From positions 496,001-560,000 of the forward strand of contig CBDFFQ010000002.1 of assembly GCA_965246835.1 (NCBI GenBank): a stretch of DNA of 64,000 nucleotides, given 5' to 3'. The translations under genes were made by a program, and so were the position numbers. The notes beneath the pieces were generated by a model. It was not told the DNA's origin. It saw only the letters and a list, made by a program, of their open reading frames with translations, and ran no database searches. Of the stretch, positions 52,073 to 60,544 are shown piece after piece (within the stretch, counting starts at the first letter, position 1; every line of letters starts with the position of its first letter). Source of the DNA: JANPPS01 sp965246835. Lineage in GTDB: Bacteria > Pseudomonadota > Alphaproteobacteria > Acetobacterales > Acetobacteraceae.

Positions 52073-53531
52073 CGTCACCCCGGGCTTGACCCTACGCGAT
52101 GCACACATCGTTTGTTCTCTTTCCGCTTGCGGTCGTAAGCCGGTTCTGAATCGATGAGCAAGGGTGCGACTCGGAGCATGATCGATGGAGAGCATACTTG
52201 GGCAGTTCGGCGATCGCCGGCTGCAAAAAGGGGGGCCTTTTTGCTGGCCCAACTGGTCGCGCATTGCGACAATGGCGTTCGGGTCCGCGCGCTGGGCCGG
52301 GATCGAGCCGGCGAGGTCAGGCTGGGACGGTTTCTGCACAATCCGCGGGTGACGCCCGCCGAAATGGTCGGCACCGCCCGGTCACACACACTGGCCCGGA
52401 TTGGGGGGCGGCATGTCTTGGCCATCCAAGACACAACCAGCCTGCGCGACGACGGCAATCAACACAGCCTGCATCTCCATCCTACCATCGCCGTAGATAG
52501 TGTGACCGGAAGCCTGATTGGGCTGGTGGATGCGGCGTTTCTGGGTCGGTCGGGCGGCAAACGCGCAACTAAATTATCGCGATCGTTTGACGACAAAGAG
52601 AGCCGCCGCTGGCTGGACGCAACGATCAGTGCAGCCGAGATCGCGCAGGCCGGCGCTGCCAGCGTAACGATGGTCTGCGATCGTGAGGGCGACATCTACG
52701 AAGAGTTCGCCTGCCGGCCGCCTGAGATCGATCTGGTCATCCGGGCTTCGCAGGATCGCTTGCTGGCCGATGGTCGAATGCTCAGCCAGAGCCTGGACGG
52801 CGTGGCCGAGCTCGGCCGCGAGACGATCAACCTACCCGCCGGTCCGGGTCGCCGGGCACGCCAGGCGGTGATTGCTCTGCGCTCCTGCCAGGTTCGTATC
52901 AAAGCGCCCAGGCGCCGCCCCTCGCCCGGCGCTGCTGCCCTACCGGCCGAAGTCGCTTTATGGTTCGTGGAAGCGCGCGAGATCGATACGCCACCCGATG
53001 TCACGCCCGCGCACTGGCTGTTGCTGACCACGTACGCCGTGCCGACGTTGGACGCGGCCCGGCACATCACCCGGTGCTATCGGCAGCGCTGGACCATCGA
53101 GCAGTTGTTCCGGACGATGAAAACCAAAGGGTTCGACATCGAGTCTTCCCAGGTGGAGGATGGCGGCCCGTTCGAAAATCTGGCCACGGCGACAATGATC
53201 GCAGCCGTGCAGGTTCTCCAGATGGTGCGCGAGCGAGACGGTGCGGCCCAGCAACCATTGACCGACGCATTCGACCCAGCCGACCTGGCCGGCATGAAGG
53301 CAATCTGTACCGACGTTGAAGGTAAAACCGAACGGCAAAAGAACCCTCATCCGCCGACGACGCTCGCATGGGCGACTTGGATATGCGCCCGCCTTGGTGG
53401 ATGGAACGCCTACTACGGCAAGCCCGGCCCGATCGTCATCCACAGCGGACTACTCAGGCTGAGAACAATGCTCCGTGGATGGGACCTGAGGAGAGATGTG
53501 TGAATCCCGTAGGGTCAAGCCCGGGGTGACG
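52073..53531. mobile_element. IS4-type insertion flanked by long inverted repeats
   Basis: A 24-bp sequence (52073-52096, with CCCGGGCTTGACCCTACG) is repeated in perfect inverse at 53508-53531. Inside these lie GATGCACACATC and GATGTGTGAATC, a second inverted pair with one mismatch. Together they give about 37 bp of inverted ends with two mismatches. Either the IS ends are this long, or the IS sits in the loop of a REP-like palindrome (CCCGGGCTTGACCC type repeats are common). No direct target duplication was found by eye. Confidence 0.7.
52154..53503 (+). CDS. IS4-family transposase, N-terminus out of frame
   Basis: A 449-codon DDE transposase of the IS4 family: first Asp in HVLAIQDTTSL, second Asp in MVCDREGDIYE, and the YRQRWTIEQLFRTMKTKG motif with the catalytic Glu. 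About residues 17-25 read AVRRSPAAK, but another frame over the same bases reads QFGDRRLQK, the GDRR motif expected at this place. Two compensating one-base changes near 52200 and 52230 (the latter in an A5G6 run) explain this. Either the copy is damaged or these are sequence errors. Confidence 0.85.
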   Translation: MSKGATRSMIDGEHTWAVRRSPAAKRGAFLLAQLVAHCDNGVRVRALGRDRAGEVRLGRFLHNPRVTPAEMVGTARSHTLARIGGRHVLAIQDTTSLRDDGNQHSLHLHPTIAVDSVTGSLIGLVDAAFLGRSGGKRATKLSRSFDDKESRRWLDATISAAEIAQAGAASVTMVCDREGDIYEEFACRPPEIDLVIRASQDRLLADGRMLSQSLDGVAELGRETINLPAGPGRRARQAVIALRSCQVRIKAPRRRPSPGAAALPAEVALWFVEAREIDTPPDVTPAHWLLLTTYAVPTLDAARHITRCYRQRWTIEQLFRTMKTKGFDIESSQVEDGGPFENLATATMIAAVQVLQMVRERDGAAQQPLTDAFDPADLAGMKAICTDVEGKTERQKNPHPPTTLAWATWICARLGGWNAYYGKPGPIVIHSGLLRLRTMLRGWDLRRDV

Positions 53532-53601
53532 GGGCCTAGGTGGGAACCGACCACACCGACGTCGTGCTTGCCCCGGCGCGTGTGATGCGGCACACCGCGC
53601 C

Positions 53602-55164
53602 ATGAACACCAGCCTCCCCGCCGACCGCGTCCTGATCCTCGATTTCGGCAGCCAGTTCACCCAGCTGATCGCACGCCGCGTCCGCGAATCCGGGGTGTAT
53701 TGCGAGATCATGCCCGCCGATGTCGCGGCGGACCGGTTGCTGAGCTTCGGCGCCCGCGCCTACATCCTGAGCGGCGGCCCGGCCAGCGTGAATGACGGGG
53801 ACGGCCCCCGCGTGCCGGACCTGGTGTTTGCCGCCGGCGTCCCCGTGCTGGGCATCTGCTACGGGCAGCAGGCAATGGTGGCGCAGCTGGGCGGCGAAGT
53901 GTCCCTCAGCGACCACCAGGAATACGGCCCGGCCACCATCGACGTGACGGAGGACTGCGCCCTGTTCCACGGCGCCTGGCAGGCCGGCGGGCGGGAACTG
54001 GTGTGGATGAACCACGGCGACCGCGTGACCGCCTTGCCCGCCGGGTTCCGCACGGTGGCATCGACCGAAAACGCCCCCTTCGCCGCGATCGCCGACGACA
54101 CGAGGCGGTTCTACGGCGTGCAGTTCCATCCGGAGGTCGTGCACACCCCGCATGGCCGGCAGTTGCTGCGCAACTTCACCCATGGCGTCGCCGAGCTCGA
54201 GGGTGGCTGGAGCATGGCCGGGTTCCGGGGCGCGCAGATCGAGCGTGTCCGGGCGCAGATCGGCACCGGCCGGGTCATTTGCGGGCTGTCCGGCGGCGTG
54301 GACAGCTCGGTGGCCGCCGCGCTGATCCATGAGGCCGTGGGCGACCAGCTCACCTGCATCTTCGTGGATTCAGGCCTGATGCGGGCGGGCGAGAGCGAGG
54401 AGGTTGTTCGGACTTTTCGCGACCGGTTCAACATCAAGCTGGTGCACCGCGATGCCTCCGAGATGTTCCTGTCGGAGCTGGACGGCGTGACCGACCCGGA
54501 GACCAAACGGAAGACCATCGGCCGGGTGTTTATCGAGGTGTTCGAGGAGGAGGCGGCCAAGCTGGGCGGCGCCGATTTTCTGGCGCAGGGCACGCTGTAT
54601 CCGGACGTGATCGAGAGCATCAGCGCCCATGGCGGCAAATCCGCCACAATCAAATCCCACCACAACGTGGGCGGCCTGCCGGCGCATATGCGAATGGCGC
54701 TGGTGGAGCCGCTGCGGGAATTGTTCAAGGACGAGGTGCGGGTCCTGGGCCGCGAACTCGGCGTCCCGGACCACATCGTGGGCCGCCATCCGTTCCCCGG
54801 CCCCGGTCTCGCGATCCGCATCCCGGGCGCCGTGACGCGCGAACGGCTGGAGATCCTCCGCCGAGCTGACACGATCTTCCTGGAGGAAATCCGCGCCGCT
54901 GGCCTCTACGACGCGATCTGGCAGGCCTTTGCGGTGCTGCTGCCGGTGCGGACGGTGGGGGTGATGGGGGATGGGCGGACCTATGACAATGCGTGTGCGC
55001 TGCGGGCGGTGACGAGCGTGGATGGCATGACGGCGGAGGTGTATCCGTTCGACATGGCGTTCCTGACACGGACGGCGACCCGGATTGTGAATGAGGTCCG
55101 GGGGATCAACCGGGTGACGTACGATATTACGAGCAAGCCGCCTGGGACGATTGAGTGGGAGTGA
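53602..55164 (+). CDS. guaA: GMP synthase (glutamine-hydrolysing)
   Basis: A 520-residue enzyme that converts XMP to GMP. The N-terminal glutaminase has GICYGQQAM with the catalytic Cys and GVQFHPEVVHT with the His-Glu pair. The ATP pyrophosphatase domain begins with the PP-loop LSGGVDSSVAAA. The C-terminal dimerisation domain ends NRVTYDITSKPPGTIEWE, as usual. An IS4-type element separates it from fusA. Together with guaB at 32 kb it completes the GMP branch. Confidence 0.97.
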   Translation: MNTSLPADRVLILDFGSQFTQLIARRVRESGVYCEIMPADVAADRLLSFGARAYILSGGPASVNDGDGPRVPDLVFAAGVPVLGICYGQQAMVAQLGGEVSLSDHQEYGPATIDVTEDCALFHGAWQAGGRELVWMNHGDRVTALPAGFRTVASTENAPFAAIADDTRRFYGVQFHPEVVHTPHGRQLLRNFTHGVAELEGGWSMAGFRGAQIERVRAQIGTGRVICGLSGGVDSSVAAALIHEAVGDQLTCIFVDSGLMRAGESEEVVRTFRDRFNIKLVHRDASEMFLSELDGVTDPETKRKTIGRVFIEVFEEEAAKLGGADFLAQGTLYPDVIESISAHGGKSATIKSHHNVGGLPAHMRMALVEPLRELFKDEVRVLGRELGVPDHIVGRHPFPGPGLAIRIPGAVTRERLEILRRADTIFLEEIRAAGLYDAIWQAFAVLLPVRTVGVMGDGRTYDNACALRAVTSVDGMTAEVYPFDMAFLTRTATRIVNEVRGINRVTYDITSKPPGTIEWE

Positions 55165-55173
55165 AATCACTCA
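55152..55173 (+). terminator. Hairpin at the end of guaA
   Basis: TGAGTG and CACTCA form a 6-bp stem across the stop codon, followed by a T-containing stretch. A weak terminator candidate between convergent genes. Confidence 0.35.
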
Positions 55174-55197
55174 GCTTTGTCTTCAAGCCTCTACAAC

Positions 55198-57018
55198 TTA
55201 GGTTGATCTAACGCCTAGGTGTGCGCTGATGCTTTTCACCAATGGCTGAAACAAACACATATGAACCCTGGCCTCCGCTAAAGAATATCCCGCAATCTTC
55301 TTGGCTGCTTTTTTCTTACCATCGTCTGAAAAGCGGTTCTTGACCCTTAAAGCTGCCGCACCTTCAAGTTTGTTTATCGGATTGGCACCACCTTCGGCTA
55401 AAGAATTGAGAGATTTAGCTGATAAGCGTGTGCTTATATCTTTTACCGGGATGAGCCAATTTGCTTTAAATGCAGCAATCCAAAATGCATCTGTATAGAA
55501 CGTTTCCAAGTCTGCATTGAGATCGAAGCCATCCCTCATAAGGGAGCCAACATGCTCAGGGTTCTGGAGCCTAATGATCTTAAAACCAAGTTGGTCAAGC
55601 TTCATGCGAGCCATATCTGCCGTGAGTCGGTCATATTCTCGCTGACCATTGAGGTCTCCATCGAAAATACTCACAGACTTTACCCTATCTTCGACTGCTC
55701 TATGGCGAAGAGTGAGTAACCAAGCTAAGGAGCGACTGTAAAGGGCACTCGCACCGCCATAAGCTCCCGAGCCAGCACAAATATTTATCGGAGAAGACCC
55801 GTTATTGCTAAAGACTTCGAAAGCTTTCGATATTACGACTCGATCATTATCTCCTTCGACAAATACTGTTGGGAGCCGTTGGGATAAAATATCGCTAACT
55901 TCCTTAAGGCGAGTTTGAACAGCATCGAATTCCACCTTTGCTTTAGCGACATAAGGTGCAACAATAGGCATTAGGCCCATTGTGTTATCAACCTCTTCCG
56001 GCAGTCTTGATTCGAATGTCGACCCCGTTGCGCCCTTCGAGACGAAATGAGATATCAACCAAGGAGCGCAATTTGGTCGTTGTTGGTCGATTCGATAAAA
56101 GATTGGAGAGTGAGTCGTCAGAAGTAGCTGAAAATGGTCAGAGCTTGATACTAGATCAACCAGCTCAGAAGCCATCTCAAACGCAGCTGACATTTCTACA
56201 TTATTTTCAGGCTCTTCAAATCCCCAAATGTGAGTGAAACGTATTCCGCCTTGCGTTAAGGTCTTATTCCTGGTCTCCGCTATAAACTTAAGCATCATCG
56301 GTATATGGCGAATCTTGATCCCATCCCCTCTCCGCGACAAAGGAATGCCTCCGGAGTTGATTTCAAGGCTCTCAAATATCTTTCTCAGATTTTCAGGCAA
56401 GCGCATCGTGGCTTCAGCTCGGAAGACCTGTTGGAGCGATTCGAGTAGACCGTGTAGCTGCTCGCCAAGTTGCGTCTGAAATGCTGTCGCTGAGGTCTTC
56501 AATGGCTCTTCGGCTGTTGAAGCGAGGACATCGTATAATCTTCCTTGTAAATCGGCGAAAAATGCCTTGTCCTTTATCGCCGGAATGTATGTAAATCGAA
56601 CCCTATCAAGAAGTGTCGGGACCTTACTTCTTGACGGAAACTCTGCGCCATTAGAATATCGGATGGTTTCCATGCGTTTTACTTCACCATCTCTCCTCCA
56701 AACCTTCTTCCACAGAACTTCTTTGGGAAAGTCGGTCCTTTGGTAAGATGGTGGTAACCTGAAACGTATTTCTATTTCAACTTGTGGCGCTCTTCTGGCT
56801 CGATCATCGGCTAAGCTGTTAAAGTCAAGATCGAACGAAAATGGCTCCCCTGGGTTGGTCTCTCCATTAAAAAAGAGGTTCAGTGCCCGAAGAACATTCG
56901 ACTTCCCAGCATCATTTGCACCTACAAGGCAAGTAATCCAATCAAATATTATCTCAGATGACGAAATTGATCTGAAATCCTTAATCGAAATATGCTCGAT
57001 CAACGCCGTCCCCTGCAC
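55198..57018 (-). CDS. OLD-family ATP-dependent nuclease (AAA ATPase plus TOPRIM)
   Basis: A 606-residue protein of the overcoming-lysogenisation-defect family. The N-terminal ABC-type ATPase has Walker A LVGANDAGKS (Gly33-Ser40), a split insertion, and FEEPENNVEM as the Walker B/signature region, followed by LLLTTHSPIF. The TOPRIM nuclease has Glu388 (VFVEGDNDRVV) and Asp453/Asp455 (FDGDLNG). OLD and GajA-type proteins cut phage DNA in anti-phage defence. It is AT-rich, unlike its neighbours, so it was probably acquired recently. No GajB-like helicase or reverse transcriptase lies next to it, so it may be a class 1 (standalone) OLD protein. Confidence 0.88.
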   Translation of the reverse strand: MQGTALIEHISIKDFRSISSSEIIFDWITCLVGANDAGKSNVLRALNLFFNGETNPGEPFSFDLDFNSLADDRARRAPQVEIEIRFRLPPSYQRTDFPKEVLWKKVWRRDGEVKRMETIRYSNGAEFPSRSKVPTLLDRVRFTYIPAIKDKAFFADLQGRLYDVLASTAEEPLKTSATAFQTQLGEQLHGLLESLQQVFRAEATMRLPENLRKIFESLEINSGGIPLSRRGDGIKIRHIPMMLKFIAETRNKTLTQGGIRFTHIWGFEEPENNVEMSAAFEMASELVDLVSSSDHFQLLLTTHSPIFYRIDQQRPNCAPWLISHFVSKGATGSTFESRLPEEVDNTMGLMPIVAPYVAKAKVEFDAVQTRLKEVSDILSQRLPTVFVEGDNDRVVISKAFEVFSNNGSSPINICAGSGAYGGASALYSRSLAWLLTLRHRAVEDRVKSVSIFDGDLNGQREYDRLTADMARMKLDQLGFKIIRLQNPEHVGSLMRDGFDLNADLETFYTDAFWIAAFKANWLIPVKDISTRLSAKSLNSLAEGGANPINKLEGAAALRVKNRFSDDGKKKAAKKIAGYSLAEARVHMCLFQPLVKSISAHLGVRST

Positions 57019-57075
57019 ATACTGTCTTGAGAGTAGCTAATCCCAAGTGTCTTCGTCAAGGACGGGGGGATGCAT

Positions 57076-57135
57076 CTAAGATCTGACGTCGGATCGAAGG
57101 AGCGTCTCGGCTCTTTCGGTATCGAGCAGGATCAA
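57076..57135 (-). pseudogene. Stub of a FitB/VapC-type PIN toxin
   Basis: Right after the antitoxin stop, a TTG start (overlapping TGA) gives MILLDTERAETLLRSDVRS and a stop. MILLDT is the classic first strand of PIN-domain toxins of the FitB/VapC group, with the first catalytic Asp. Everything after it is missing. The stub ends 58 bp before the OLD nuclease gene. It implies that the toxin was destroyed, possibly when the nuclease gene arrived. Confidence 0.55.
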
Positions 57136-57386
57136 TCGAAGCTCATTGGCTCGGCGGGACGCTTGTCACGGACCTGTTCAAGGGCCTCAACATCGGCGTT
57201 AGTGATACCGTATTTCCGTCCGATCTCTGACAAGGCAGTGCCGAGCCGAAGCCGGCCCTCGGGACGAACGGCAGCTTCCAGAATGGCGCGCATCTCGGCT
57301 TCCGTGCTGCGGTTGTGCTGCGCCGCGCGATGCTTCAGGGCGCGGTGAGCCTCGTCGGAAAGGTTGCGGATAGTGACGGCGGCCAT
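57132..57386 (-). CDS. FitA/VapB-like antitoxin (ribbon-helix-helix)
   Basis: An 84-residue protein: MAAVTIRNLSDEAHRALKHRAAQHNRSTEAEMRAIL gives a ribbon-helix-helix DNA-binding domain of the FitA/Arc type (the first strand and two helices are evident), and the C-terminal part (EALEQVRDKRPAEPM) is the toxin-wrapping arm. It would normally neutralise a PIN toxin encoded just downstream, but only a stub is left. The protein may still act as a DNA-binding regulator. RBS: GGAGG precedes the start. Confidence 0.87.
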   Translation of the reverse strand: MAAVTIRNLSDEAHRALKHRAAQHNRSTEAEMRAILEAAVRPEGRLRLGTALSEIGRKYGITNADVEALEQVRDKRPAEPMSFD

Positions 57387-57540
57387 GATGGCTTCCTCCG
57401 TGGTCCACGTGAATGCTATCGAGATACGACAAACGCTAGCAACTCTCCAGATTATCGCCGGCCCCGCGACCGCCCGTGTTCCGCCCCGGAGCCACCGCTG
57501 CTATCAACACAGGAGACTCGCCACCACACAGGACCTCCGC

Positions 57541-58290
57541 ATGGCCGGCCATAGCCAGTTCAAGAACATCATGCACCGCAAGGGCGCGCAAGACGCCAAG
57601 CGCGCCCGGCAATTCGCCAAGCTGATCCGCGAAATCACCGTCTCCGCCCGCGCCGGGCTGCCGGATCCCGCGAGCAATCCGCGCCTGCGCACCGCCATGG
57701 CCGAAGCCCGCGCCGTCAACATGCCGCGGGATACGATCGAGCGGGCCGTCAAAAAGGCTCACGGCGCCGGGGGTGGGGAGGATTATACGGAGGTCCGCTA
57801 CGAAGGGTACGGCCCCGCAGGCGTGGCACTCATCGTCGAGGCGCTGACGGACAACCGCAACCGCACCGCCGCCGACGTGCGGGCCGCGTTCAACAAGCAT
57901 GGCGGCGCGCTGGGTGAAAGCAACTCCGTCAGTTTCATGTTCGGCCGCGTCGGCGTGATCGCCTATCCGGTCGCGACCGCCAGCGGGGACGCCATGCTGG
58001 AAGCCGCGATCGAGGCCGGGGCGGAGGATGCGGTGTCGACCGAGGATGGCCACGAAATCACCTGCGGCGCCGACGATCTGTTCGCCGTGCGGGACGCGCT
58101 CGAGGCCCGGTTCGGCCCGGCCACCACCGCCAAACTCGACTGGCGGCCTAGCACGACCGTGACGCTGGACGAAGACAAGGCCGCGTCCCTGCTCAAGCTG
58201 ATCGACGCGCTGGAAGAGAATGACGACGTGCAGAACGTGTTTGCCAATTTCGACATTCCGGAGGCGGTGATGCAACGCTTGTCACAATGA
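57541..58290 (+). CDS. YebC/PmpR-family transcription/translation regulator
   Basis: A 249-residue protein that matches the YebC family along its length: MAGHSQFKNIMHRKGAQDAK, RARQFAKLIREITVSARAG, NPRLRTAMAEARAVNMPRD, and YEGYGPAGVALIVEALTDNR. YebC proteins act at ribosomes stalled on poly-proline tracts or as DNA-binding regulators. The start MAGHSQFKN is preferred although the frame opens earlier. It sits directly before ruvC in the same orientation, the normal alphaproteobacterial order. Confidence 0.95.
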   Translation: MAGHSQFKNIMHRKGAQDAKRARQFAKLIREITVSARAGLPDPASNPRLRTAMAEARAVNMPRDTIERAVKKAHGAGGGEDYTEVRYEGYGPAGVALIVEALTDNRNRTAADVRAAFNKHGGALGESNSVSFMFGRVGVIAYPVATASGDAMLEAAIEAGAEDAVSTEDGHEITCGADDLFAVRDALEARFGPATTAKLDWRPSTTVTLDEDKAASLLKLIDALEENDDVQNVFANFDIPEAVMQRLSQ

Positions 58291-58300
58291 GGCGGGGCTG

Positions 58301-58807
58301 ATGGCCCGGCTCATGGGCATCGACCCCGGGCTGCGCTTCACCGGCTGGGGCGTGATCGACGTGCATGGCAACCGGTTGCGCCACGTCGCGGACGGGGTCA
58401 TCGCCACCGACAACACCCACTCCGTCCCGGCCCGGCTCAAATTCCTGCATGACGCGCTGACGGCGCTGTTCCTGGAACACCGGCCGGACGAGGCGGCGGT
58501 GGAAGAAACCTACGTCAACCGCAACGGCACCGCGACCTTGAAGCTCGGCTATGCCCGGGGCGTCGCGTTGCTGGCGCCGGCTTTGGTGGGAATCGCGGTC
58601 GCCGAGTATGGCGCGATGACGGTGAAGCAATCGGTGGTCGGCACCGGGGCGGCATCGAAGGAGCAGGTGGGGATGATGGTGCGGCGGCTGCTGCCGGGGG
58701 CCACGCTGCGCCGGGCCGATGCGGCGGATGCGCTGGCGGTGGCGATCTGCCACGCGCATCACCGGGCCACGCGGCTGCGCGTGGTGGCGGGCACGGTGAT
58801 GGCGTGA
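58301..58807 (+). CDS. ruvC: Holliday junction resolvase RuvC
   Basis: A 168-residue resolvase that cuts Holliday junctions symmetrically. The acidic catalytic residues are in MGIDPGLRFTGWG, AAVEETYVNRNG and ADAADALAVAICHAHH. It lies 10 bp after yebC and overlaps ruvA by 4 bp (GTGA). With ruvA and ruvB it forms the RuvABC branch-migration and resolution machine. Confidence 0.96.
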   Translation: MARLMGIDPGLRFTGWGVIDVHGNRLRHVADGVIATDNTHSVPARLKFLHDALTALFLEHRPDEAAVEETYVNRNGTATLKLGYARGVALLAPALVGIAVAEYGAMTVKQSVVGTGAASKEQVGMMVRRLLPGATLRRADAADALAVAICHAHHRATRLRVVAGTVMA

Positions 58808-59397
58808 TCGCGCTGCTGACCGGGATGGTGGCGGCGATGGAGGACGGGCGCTGCGTGATCGATGTGGCGGGCGTGGGCTACCTGGTCCACGGCTCCACCC
58901 GCACGCTGGCCGCCTTGCCCAACCCGCCCGGTGTCGCCCGCGTGCTGATCGAGACGCAGGTGCGGGAGGACGCGATCACCCTCTATGGCTTCACCGACCC
59001 GGCGGAGCGCGACTGGTTCCGCCTGCTGCTCACCGTGCAGGGCGTGGGGGCGAAGGTCGCTTTGGGCTTGCTGTCCGCCTTGTCGCCGCGGGAGCTCGTG
59101 GGGGCCATCGCCGCCGGGGACAAAGCGAGCCTGAACCGCGCGCCCGGCGTGGGGCCGAAGCTCGCGATCCGGCTGCTGTCGGAGCTGAAGGAAAAGGCCG
59201 GTGGCATGCCGACCGGCACCGGCGTGGTGTTCGTGCCGCCCGCGGGGGGCGTGGAGGCGGATGCGCTGTCGGCGCTGGTCAATCTGGGCTACCGGCGCCA
59301 GGAGGCTCTGGCGGCGGTGCAGCGGGTGATGGAGCGGCTGGGTGAGGCCGGGGTAGGGCAGGTGATCCGCGAAAGCCTGCAGGAGCTGGCGTCGTGA
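58804..59397 (+). CDS. ruvA: Holliday junction branch migration protein RuvA
   Basis: A 197-residue protein. The OB-fold N-terminus (MIALLTGMVAAMEDGRCVIDVAGVGYLVH) starts at GTG 58804, overlapping the ruvC stop. Two helix-hairpin-helix motifs (LTVQGVGAKVALGLLS and APGVGPKLAIRLLSELK) bind DNA, and the C-terminal domain III (LVNLGYRRQEALAAVQRVM) contacts RuvB. RuvA recognises the junction as a tetramer and recruits RuvB. Confidence 0.95.
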   Translation: MIALLTGMVAAMEDGRCVIDVAGVGYLVHGSTRTLAALPNPPGVARVLIETQVREDAITLYGFTDPAERDWFRLLLTVQGVGAKVALGLLSALSPRELVGAIAAGDKASLNRAPGVGPKLAIRLLSELKEKAGGMPTGTGVVFVPPAGGVEADALSALVNLGYRRQEALAAVQRVMERLGEAGVGQVIRESLQELAS

Positions 59398-59408
59398 CTG
59401 ACTTGCTT

Positions 59409-59508
59409 CCTCCTTTCCCTTCGGGAGAGGACTTGGGTGAGGGGGCGTGCGCACAGTGTGACAGCCTCGCCAACCCCCTCACCCCAACCCTCTCCCAGTG
59501 GGAGAGGG
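59409..59508. repeat. Pair of GGGAGAGGG-type repeats between ruvA and ruvB
   Basis: A degenerate copy near 59409-59443 and a good one at 59488-59508 (CCCTCTCCC-AGT-GGGAGAGGG). The second ends 4 bp before the ruvB GTG and supplies its purine-rich ribosome site (GAGGGGGAA). Confidence 0.8.
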
Positions 59509-59512
59509 GGAA

Positions 59513-60544
59513 GTGAGTGACCGCGAGATTACCCCGGACCGTCACGAAGACGACACCGGCGAGGCCAGCCTACGTCCCCAAACGCTGAACGAGTTCATCG
59601 GCCAGAAAGCCAGCCGCGAAAACCTCGGCATCTTCATCCAGGCCGCCCGTGCCCGGGGCGAGGCGCTGGACCACGTGCTGCTGCATGGTCCCCCGGGCCT
59701 CGGCAAGACCACGCTGGCGCAGATCGTGGCGCGGGAGTTGGGCGTGGGCTTCCGCGCGACCTCGGGCCCCGTGATCCAGCGCGCCGGTGACTTGGCCGCC
59801 ATCCTTACCAATCTGCAGCCCCGCGACGTGCTGTTCATCGACGAGATCCACCGCCTGCAGCCCGCCATCGAGGAGGTGCTGTATCCCGCGATGGAGGACT
59901 TCCAGCTCGACCTCATCATCGGCGAGGGCCCGGCGGCGCGCAGCGTGCGGATCGACCTGTCGGCCTTCACCCTGGTCGGCGCCACGACGCGCGCCGGGCT
60001 GCTGGCGACGCCGCTCAGGGACCGGTTCGGCATCCCGCTTCGCCTCGTGTTCTACACCTTTGCCGAGCTGGAGCTGATCGTGGCCCGCGGCGCCGAAAAA
60101 CTCGGGTTCAACCTGACCCGCGAGGGCGCGGCCGAGATTGCCCGGCGCTCCCGGGGCACGCCTCGGATCGCGGGGCGGCTGCTGCGGCGGGTGCGGGATT
60201 TCGCGTCCGTGGGTGGGCAAGACCCCGTGGACCGCACCATGGCGGACGCCGCATTGACCCGGCTCGAGGTCGATCGGCTCGGCCTCGATGCCATGGATCG
60301 CCGCTATCTGCGCCGCATCGCCGAGCATCACGCGGGCGGCCCGGTCGGAGTCGAGACGCTGGCGGCGGCGCTGGCGGAGGCGCGGGACACGCTGGAAGAC
60401 GTAATTGAACCATATTTGATCCAGGAGGGCCTGATCCTCCGCACCAGCCGCGGCCGCATGCTGGGGGAGGCCGGATGGCGCCATCTCGGCCTGGTGCCGC
60501 CGCGCACGCAGCCGCAGCTCGATCTGCTGCCGGAACCGGAATGA
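59513..60544 (+). CDS. ruvB: Holliday junction branch migration helicase RuvB
   Basis: A 343-residue AAA+ motor that drives branch migration on RuvA-bound junctions. QTLNEFIGQKASRENL is the N-terminal arginine-rich start, Walker A LHGPPGLGKTTLA, Walker B VLFIDEIHRL, sensor 1 GATTRAGLL and the arginine finger in PLRDRFGI. The C-terminal winged helix contacts DNA. The start is GTG 59513, directly behind a palindromic repeat that provides its ribosome site. Confidence 0.96.
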   Translation: MSDREITPDRHEDDTGEASLRPQTLNEFIGQKASRENLGIFIQAARARGEALDHVLLHGPPGLGKTTLAQIVARELGVGFRATSGPVIQRAGDLAAILTNLQPRDVLFIDEIHRLQPAIEEVLYPAMEDFQLDLIIGEGPAARSVRIDLSAFTLVGATTRAGLLATPLRDRFGIPLRLVFYTFAELELIVARGAEKLGFNLTREGAAEIARRSRGTPRIAGRLLRRVRDFASVGGQDPVDRTMADAALTRLEVDRLGLDAMDRRYLRRIAEHHAGGPVGVETLAAALAEARDTLEDVIEPYLIQEGLILRTSRGRMLGEAGWRHLGLVPPRTQPQLDLLPEPE

